DNA of 12,438 bases from RBG-16-66-20 sp049651845 (GTDB lineage Bacteria; Pseudomonadota; Gammaproteobacteria; Burkholderiales; SG8-39): contig JBASCW010000043.1 of assembly GCA_049651845.1 (NCBI GenBank), positions 1 to 12,438 of the forward strand, given 5' to 3'. Each line of letters starts with the position of its first letter. Position 1 is the first letter of the stretch. Positions 5,151 to 12,438 of this stretch are shown here, piece by piece. A model generated the notes under the pieces. It saw nothing but the letters and a program-made list of their open reading frames with translations, did no database searches and was not told the origin of the DNA. Made by a program: the position numbers and the translations under genes.

Positions 5151-6125
5151 ATGGCCGCCGCCGGCAATTGGGCCTTTCCCGACGCGCTGCAGCCGGACCC
5201 GGCGCGGCTGCGTTTCGATCTGGCCGCCGCGCTGGACGCCGTGGTGCAGTTGCGCGCCGAAATCCCGGCAGACGCCTACACCGCGCCGATCCTGGGCACC
5301 GAGCGCGCCGGCAACGGCGTGGTGATCGGCGACGACGGCCTGGTGCTCACCATCGGCTACCTGATCACCGAGGCTGCCTCGATCTGGCTCGCCACCAACC
5401 GCGGCAGCGTGGTGCAGGGCCACGCGCTCGCCTACGATCAGGCCACGGGCTTCGGCCTGGTCGCGCCGCTCGGCCGGCTCGGCGTGCCGCCGCTCGCGCG
5501 CGGCAGCGCGCGCGCCGCGGCGCCCGGCGATCCGGTGATCGTGATCGGGCAGGGCGGCCGCGCGCATTCGCTGCAGGCGAAGATCGTCGCCAAGCGCGAG
5601 TTCGCCGGCTACTGGGAGTACGTGCTCGATGAAGCGCTGTTCACCGCGCCCGCGCATCCGCAATGGGGCGGCGCCGCGCTGCTGGGCGAGGACGGACGGC
5701 TGCTTGGCATCGGCTCGCTGCTGGTGCAGGAAGCGGTCGGCGGCAAGGCGGTCGACGGCAACATGTTCGTGCCGATCGACCTGCTCGCGCCAATCCTGGA
5801 GCCGATGCTCACCACGGGCGCGCCCGCGCGACCGCCGCGGCCGTGGCTGGGCCTGTACGCGACCGAGCTCGAGGGCCATGTCGTGGTGGGCGGCCTCGCG
5901 CCTGGCGGCCCCGCCGATCAGGCCGGCGTGCAACTCGGCGACCTGATCCTCGAAACCGCCGGCGAGCGCATCACCGGGCTCGCGCAGTTCTTCCGCAAGA
6001 TCTGGAGCCAGGGACCCGCCGGCAGCGAGATCCTGCTCACGCTGTCGCGCCGCGGCGCCTCGTCCGCGACCCGCATCCGCTCTGCCGACCGCAACGACTT
6101 CCTGAAGAAGCCGCGATTGCATTAA
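5151..6125 (+). CDS. Trypsin-fold/PDZ protein lacking the catalytic triad (HtrA-like pseudoprotease)
   Basis: This 324-aa protein has an S1C/HtrA-like protease domain (about 40-215) and a C-terminal PDZ domain (about 232-302: WLGLYATELEGHVVVGGLAPGGPADQAGVQLGDLILETAGERI). The protease framework is clear (GNGVVIGDDGLVLTIGYLITEA, then VIVIGQGG, then HPQWGGAALLGEDGRLLGIGSLL), but the active-site positions are changed. Tyr70 replaces the His of TNNHV, Gly100 the Asp of DLAVL, and about Gly173 the Ser of GNSGG. No signal peptide or N-terminal membrane segment is seen, so it is probably cytoplasmic, unlike DegP/DegS. It follows pobA with a 1-base gap, so it is probably co-transcribed and translationally coupled. 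A binding or scaffold role is inference; no proteolysis is expected. Confidence 0.8.
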   Translation: MAAAGNWAFPDALQPDPARLRFDLAAALDAVVQLRAEIPADAYTAPILGTERAGNGVVIGDDGLVLTIGYLITEAASIWLATNRGSVVQGHALAYDQATGFGLVAPLGRLGVPPLARGSARAAAPGDPVIVIGQGGRAHSLQAKIVAKREFAGYWEYVLDEALFTAPAHPQWGGAALLGEDGRLLGIGSLLVQEAVGGKAVDGNMFVPIDLLAPILEPMLTTGAPARPPRPWLGLYATELEGHVVVGGLAPGGPADQAGVQLGDLILETAGERITGLAQFFRKIWSQGPAGSEILLTLSRRGASSATRIRSADRNDFLKKPRLH

Positions 6126-6470
6126 CGCTGTCCAACCGCGGTTCCGTAAGTGCGACCTAATATCCGCTTTCGAAGTCGATACTTGCGCGATTCTTCGATG
6201 AAGTTAAAGAGAGACAGGATCTTCCTTCTCGTCCGCGCCGCGCCATGCGATCGATTGCGGACTGCTTGGGGTCGGTGAGCCGTGCTTGCCGCCTTAACGA
6301 GTCATGCGAGCGGCGGATAGCGCGTCGCGCAGGCGGGCTCATGGCAGATGATCAGTGCTGCGCCGGTCTGCAACCGCCTGTTGCCGAGCGCGTGCTGACG
6401 AAGTAAATTCAGCGCCGGGCGAACTAGGGGGCGCCCGGGGCCGCCGTCCGGTGCGGGGGCCGTTCTTCGA
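6126..6470. other. Intergenic region upstream of the FHA-GGDEF gene
   Basis: These 345 bases carry no supportable gene. The main content is the left copy of a 75-bp direct repeat (6239-6313). No clear intrinsic terminator follows the pseudoprotease gene. No convincing sigma-70 promoter or strong Shine-Dalgarno precedes ATG 6471. The stretch 6429-6452 is G/C-rich and could fold. Confidence 0.5.
6239..6313 (+). repeat. Left copy of an imperfect 75-bp direct repeat flanking the FHA-GGDEF gene
   Basis: This copy and 7501-7575 align without gaps over 75 bases with roughly three-quarters identity or better. Shared blocks include CGCGCCATGCG, GAGCCGTGCTTGC and GAGTCATGCGAG. Weaker similarity may extend upstream into pyrimidine-rich sequence. 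Read on the minus strand, both copies share a protein-like frame (SHDS...QARL.D.K..A..RMAR), so the repeat may derive from a coding sequence or a dispersed element. Its nature is unknown to me. Confidence 0.75.
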
Positions 6471-7427
6471 ATGATTCCAATCGGCAAGAGTGAGGACGAT
6501 GCGACCGTCGTGGCGAAATCGTTGTCCGTCATCGGCTTGCAGGAGGGAACACGAAACCGCGCCCTGCTGCTCGTGCTCTCGGGACCCGCTGTCGGCCAGA
6601 TATTCACCATCGGCCCGCACGCGTCGATTCTCGGTCGAGGCGCGGGCAACGAGGCTTGCATACAGGACCCGGAAATCTCGCGCCGGCACGCGCGCATCGC
6701 CCTGACTGAGGGGCGGTTCACGATTGTCGATCTGGACAGTGCCAACGGGACCTACGTCAACGGCGCGCGAGTCGAAGCCGAGACACCCCTGCAGGACCCG
6801 GACCGTGTTCAGCTCGGACCGCTCACGGTCCTGAAGTTCTCACTCCTCGATCCCCTTGAAGCGTCGGTGCAGCAGCGGCTGCACGATGCGATCCATACCG
6901 ACGTGCTCACCGGGGCGAGGAACCGCCGCTATCTCGAGACGCGGCTATCGGATGAGTTCGCCTACGCGAAGCGGCACGGGCGTGCGCTCTGCGTGATGAT
7001 GCTGGACATCGACAATTTCAAGCAAATCAACGACAGGCACGGCCATCCGGCCGGCGACATCGTGCTGCGCAAGCTTGCCGCGCTTCTGATCAAGGAGGCG
7101 CGGGCGGAGGACGTCGTCGTGCGCTACGGCGGCGAGGAATTCCTGATAGTGGCGCGTGACCTGAAGCCGGCGCAAGGCCAGCGTGCCGCCGAGCGTCTGC
7201 GTGCGCGAGTTGAGGCACAACCGGTGGCGCTGCGCGGCGGCGGTCAGATCCCGATCACGGTAAGCATCGGCGTGGCCTGCCTGAAGCCGGACACGAGCGG
7301 GGAGCCGGCGACGTTGATCGCATGCGCCGATGCGGCGCTCTATCGCGCCAAGCAGGGCGGACGCAATCGCGTGGTGTGCGACGCCGCACCACCCAAGAGG
7401 CGATCCCGGAGCCGGGCTCGGCGCTAG
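6471..7427 (+). CDS. FHA-domain diguanylate cyclase (GGDEF)
   Basis: This is a 318-aa soluble protein. An N-terminal FHA domain (about 30-125) contains GRGAGNEACIQDPEISRRHARI (GR at 55-56, SRRH at 70-73) and DLDSANGTYVNG, the phosphothreonine-binding residues. A GGDEF domain (about 138-300) follows with DVLTGARNRRYLE, the metal-binding Asp of MLDIDNFKQIND, and GGEEF at 220-224. An RxxD inhibitory site (RAED, 211-214) lies exactly five residues before GGEEF, so product inhibition by c-di-GMP is expected. The C-terminus is a basic tail (PPKRRSRSRARR). The enzyme should make c-di-GMP from two GTP, probably gated by docking to a phosphothreonine partner. No membrane segment and no adjacent kinase or phosphatase is seen. 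The start at ATG 6471 has no strong Shine-Dalgarno, so a few codons are uncertain. Confidence 0.92.
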   Translation: MIPIGKSEDDATVVAKSLSVIGLQEGTRNRALLLVLSGPAVGQIFTIGPHASILGRGAGNEACIQDPEISRRHARIALTEGRFTIVDLDSANGTYVNGARVEAETPLQDPDRVQLGPLTVLKFSLLDPLEASVQQRLHDAIHTDVLTGARNRRYLETRLSDEFAYAKRHGRALCVMMLDIDNFKQINDRHGHPAGDIVLRKLAALLIKEARAEDVVVRYGGEEFLIVARDLKPAQGQRAAERLRARVEAQPVALRGGGQIPITVSIGVACLKPDTSGEPATLIACADAALYRAKQGGRNRVVCDAAPPKRRSRSRARR

Positions 7428-7500
7428 CCGCTCTTCTTGCGCGTCATGCAGACGGAGCGCTCGAAGGGGCGTACCTCCCGCTCGTTTCTGAGCGGCGCAC

Positions 7501-7575
7501 CGCGCCATGCGCTCGACTGCGGGTGACTTGCGGTCAGCGAGCCGTGCTTGCTGCGACGATGAGTCATGCGAGAGG
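7501..7575 (+). repeat. Right copy of the imperfect 75-bp direct repeat
   Basis: This is the partner of 6239-6313, in the same orientation, starting 74 bases after the FHA-GGDEF stop. The two copies bracket that gene. On the minus strand a 47-codon ORF (7567-7424) runs through this copy to the end of the GGDEF gene, but the left copy has a stop in the matching frame and no Shine-Dalgarno is present, so I do not call it a gene. Confidence 0.75.
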
Positions 7576-7630
7576 TGGCGCAGGCATTGACGGCGGATTC
7601 ACGCGCCCCCTATTGCCAGCCTCGCCAGGT

Positions 7631-7659
7631 TTGACGGGTCGGAGCTAGTTGGGCAAACT
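7631..7659 (+). promoter_or_regulatory. metH: Possible promoter for the metH leader
   Basis: TTGACG (7631-7636) is a good -35 match. At 17-bp spacing the -10 position is CAAACT (7654-7659), which keeps only the key A and T. Transcription would start near 7666, just before the structured leader. The -10 is weak. Confidence 0.3.
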
Positions 7660-7681
7660 ACCGTCGCTGCGCCGATTTGAA

Positions 7682-7788
7682 GTTCAGCTTGCGGGCGCCG
7701 AACCGCCAAAGGGCGGGGAAAAACAAATCCAGCTAAAGAGACGCGCCAACGCCCGTTTCTGCGAAAGCTGAACGGGCGTTTTTGTTTT
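7682..7788 (+). promoter_or_regulatory. Structured metH leader with mutually exclusive stems (candidate attenuator or riboswitch)
   Basis: GTTCAGCTT (7682-7690) can pair perfectly with AAGCTGAAC (7765-7773). Nested inside are GGCGC (7694-7698) with GCGCC (7743-7747), and CCGCC (7703-7707) with GGCGG (7712-7716) closing an AAAG loop. The strand 7765-7773 overlaps the first three bases of the 3' arm of the terminator (7771-7780), and the outer stem would enclose the terminator 5' arm, so the two folds compete. A small stem TAGTT/AACTA (7646-7650/7656-7660) lies upstream. An unpaired A-rich segment (7717-7742) could hold ligand-contacting bases. I could not match it to the SAH, SAM, cobalamin, THF or c-di-GMP riboswitch consensus from memory. 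Confidence 0.55.
7748..7788 (+). terminator. Intrinsic terminator just upstream of metH
   Basis: AACGCCCGTT (7748-7757) and AACGGGCGTT (7771-7780) form a perfect 10-bp stem with a 13-nt loop, followed by a T-tract (TTTTTGTTTT, 7779-7788). Only nine bases lie between the T-tract and ATG 7798, and the Shine-Dalgarno AGGGA (7790-7794) is in that gap. Since metH must be expressed through it, the terminator is best read as conditional. Confidence 0.8.
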
Positions 7789-7797
7789 CAGGGATCC

Positions 7798-11535
<3,738 letters not shown>

Positions 11536-11545
11536 GAAGGCGGCA

Positions 11546-11641
11546 ATGGGCAAAGGCGACAAGCGCACCAAGCGCGGCAAGATCTACAAGGGCAGCTACG
11601 GCAAGTCGCGCCCGCACCGCATCAAGAAGAAAAAGAAATAG
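11546..11641 (+). CDS. 30S ribosomal protein THX family small basic protein
   Basis: This is a 31-aa, very basic peptide: MGKGDKRTKRGKIYKGSYGK, then SRPHRI and five lysines. The MGKGDK(K/R)T(K/R)RGKI...GSYGxSRP pattern is typical of the THX/Thx proteins annotated in many proteobacteria. In Thermus, Thx binds in the head of the 30S subunit; a similar place is inferred here. ATG 11546 has a strong AGGAAGG (11534-11540) 5 bases upstream that overlaps the metH stop codon (11533-11535), which suggests coupling or co-transcription with metH. It converges with the NtrX-like gene, with only 4 bases between the two stops and no terminator. Confidence 0.88.
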   Translation: MGKGDKRTKRGKIYKGSYGKSRPHRIKKKKK

Positions 11642-11645
11642 CTTC

Positions 11646-12438
11646 CTAATTCTCCTCGCGCCTGCCGACCGGCAGGCCGAGCGCCTTGAGCTTGCGGTAC
11701 AGGTGCGTGCGCTCCAGGCCCGAGCGCTCCGCGACCTTCGACATGCTGCCGTGCTCGCGCGCGAGCAGGTGCTCGAAATACAGCCGCTCGAAGGCCTCGC
11801 GCGCCTCGCGGTAGGGCCGGTCGAGCGCGATCTCGGGCGGCGGCGCCGCGCCGGCGTGCGCGGCAAGCACGCGCTCCACGTCTTCCAGCGCGATGTCCTC
11901 TTCGAGCGAGCCGAGCGCGAGGTTCTTCACCACGCTCTCCAGTTCGGCGAGGTTGTCGGGCCAGCTGTGGTGCCTGAGCGCGTTCAGCGCGGCCACCGAC
12001 AGGCGCCGCGGCGGGCAGGCGCGCGCTTCGACGAACTGCGCGAGCATCAGTGCGGCGAGGTCGGGCACGTCCTCGGCGAATTCGCGCAGCGCCGGCAGCC
12101 GGATCACCAGCTCCGAGAGCCGCGCCAGCGTACCGGCGTCGAACTCGTGCTTCTCGGCGAGCGTGCGCGTGTCGAGCGTCGTGAACGAGACCACGCGCGC
12201 CTTGTGTTTGTCGGCGCGCGCGAGCAGGAACTCGAGGTTCTTCTGCTGCGCGCGCCCGAGGCCGCCCAGGTCGCCGACGAACAGCACGCCGCCGCCGGCG
12301 CGCGCGAGCGTCTCAGAGGAGGGCTCGGCGAGCAGCTCGGGGCCCTCGACGAACGGCGCGCCGGCCGCGGCGAGCAGGCGCGCGAACAGCTCCGGCCGCA
12401 TGCCACGTTCGCCGCGCAGCATGAGCGGCGCGCCCGAC
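11646..12438 (-). CDS. NtrX-like AAA+/Fis response regulator with degenerate ATPase motifs (partial)
   Basis: The frame is open past the window edge, so the N-terminus, probably a receiver domain, is not visible. About 264 residues show an AAA+ domain related to NtrC-family activators and a C-terminal Fis helix-turn-helix (EHGSMSKVAERSGLERTHLYRKLKALGLP) of the NtrX type. The AAA+ part is eroded: GESGTGKE is replaced by GERGMRPE, so the Walker A Lys is Pro. The Walker B LFLDEIG is LFVGDLG. The interval between them is about 25 residues shorter than usual, with no GAFTGA loop. The RLPALREFAEDVPDLA segment is retained, as is the SWPDNLAELESVVKNL region. It is therefore unlikely to remodel sigma-54 holoenzyme and may act through DNA binding alone. 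The partner kinase is not in the window. Confidence 0.85.
   Translation of the reverse strand, partial: SGAPLMLRGERGMRPELFARLLAAAGAPFVEGPELLAEPSSETLARAGGGVLFVGDLGGLGRAQQKNLEFLLARADKHKARVVSFTTLDTRTLAEKHEFDAGTLARLSELVIRLPALREFAEDVPDLAALMLAQFVEARACPPRRLSVAALNALRHHSWPDNLAELESVVKNLALGSLEEDIALEDVERVLAAHAGAAPPPEIALDRPYREAREAFERLYFEHLLAREHGSMSKVAERSGLERTHLYRKLKALGLPVGRREEN

Noticed and set aside
3650..5167. Minus-strand ORF of 505 codons across pobA
   Set aside because: It is antisense to a full-length, motif-complete pobA and has low-complexity shadow composition.
7424..7567. A 47-aa minus-strand gene after the FHA-GGDEF gene
   Set aside because: It has no Shine-Dalgarno, the matching frame is stopped early in the other repeat copy, and I recognise no family; it is better treated as part of the repeat.
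7646..7720. c-di-GMP-I (GEMM) riboswitch, suggested by GGGCAAAC and the nearby GGDEF gene
   Set aside because: Only the short GGGCAAAC string matches; the GACGCAAAGCC block and receptor region of the GEMM consensus are absent.

Overview
The window is high-GC bacterial DNA. The gene content fits a betaproteobacterium (Burkholderiales, Rhodocyclales or a relative): a full-length cobalamin-dependent methionine synthase followed by a THX-type small ribosomal protein, an NtrX-like regulator, and protocatechuate-pathway genes with beta/gammaproteobacterial-type motifs. The taxon is inferred from gene content only; there is no rRNA gene here.

Region 1 (about 1-1545) is a piece of an integron gene-cassette array without an integrase in view. 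Four attC-like sites (72-130, 702-779, 1093-1156, 1458-1544) separate three complete small cassettes. For each cassette, the first 9-13 bases are the exact reverse complement of the bases ending at its own attC left core. This is expected if each cassette was once a circle, and it is strong internal evidence. Cassette 1 holds a DUF433 antitoxin overlapping a DUF5615 PIN-like toxin; the toxin has a TGA where the family normally has a conserved Trp. Cassette 2 encodes an ABM-type monooxygenase-like protein. Cassette 3 encodes an 88-aa protein I do not recognise.

Region 2 (about 1545-2150) is a mobile-element scar: a perfect 18-bp palindrome beside a truncated IS91-type transposase N-terminus on the minus strand.

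Region 3 (2152-6125) is a divergent aromatic-catabolism locus. On the minus strand are a 4-hydroxybenzoyl-CoA thioesterase and a 3-carboxy-cis,cis-muconate cycloisomerase (pcaB-like). On the plus strand are 4-hydroxybenzoate 3-monooxygenase (pobA) and, one base later, a trypsin-fold/PDZ protein that has lost all three catalytic residues. The thioesterase would release 4-hydroxybenzoate, PobA would convert it to protocatechuate, and PcaB acts after ring cleavage. The divergent starts are only about 22 bp apart and share a palindromic -10-like element.

Region 4 (6126-7600) is an FHA-GGDEF diguanylate cyclase flanked by two imperfect 75-bp direct repeats.

Region 5 (about 7630-11641) is metH preceded by a structured leader. 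A perfect intrinsic terminator ends about 10 bases before the metH start codon, and an alternative 9-bp pairing overlaps it, so this looks like an attenuator or riboswitch of a class I could not name. A 31-aa THX ribosomal protein gene follows metH.

Region 6 (11646-12438, minus, cut by the window edge) is an NtrX-like AAA+/Fis regulator with degenerate Walker A and B motifs and no GAFTGA loop. It is probably not a sigma-54 activator.
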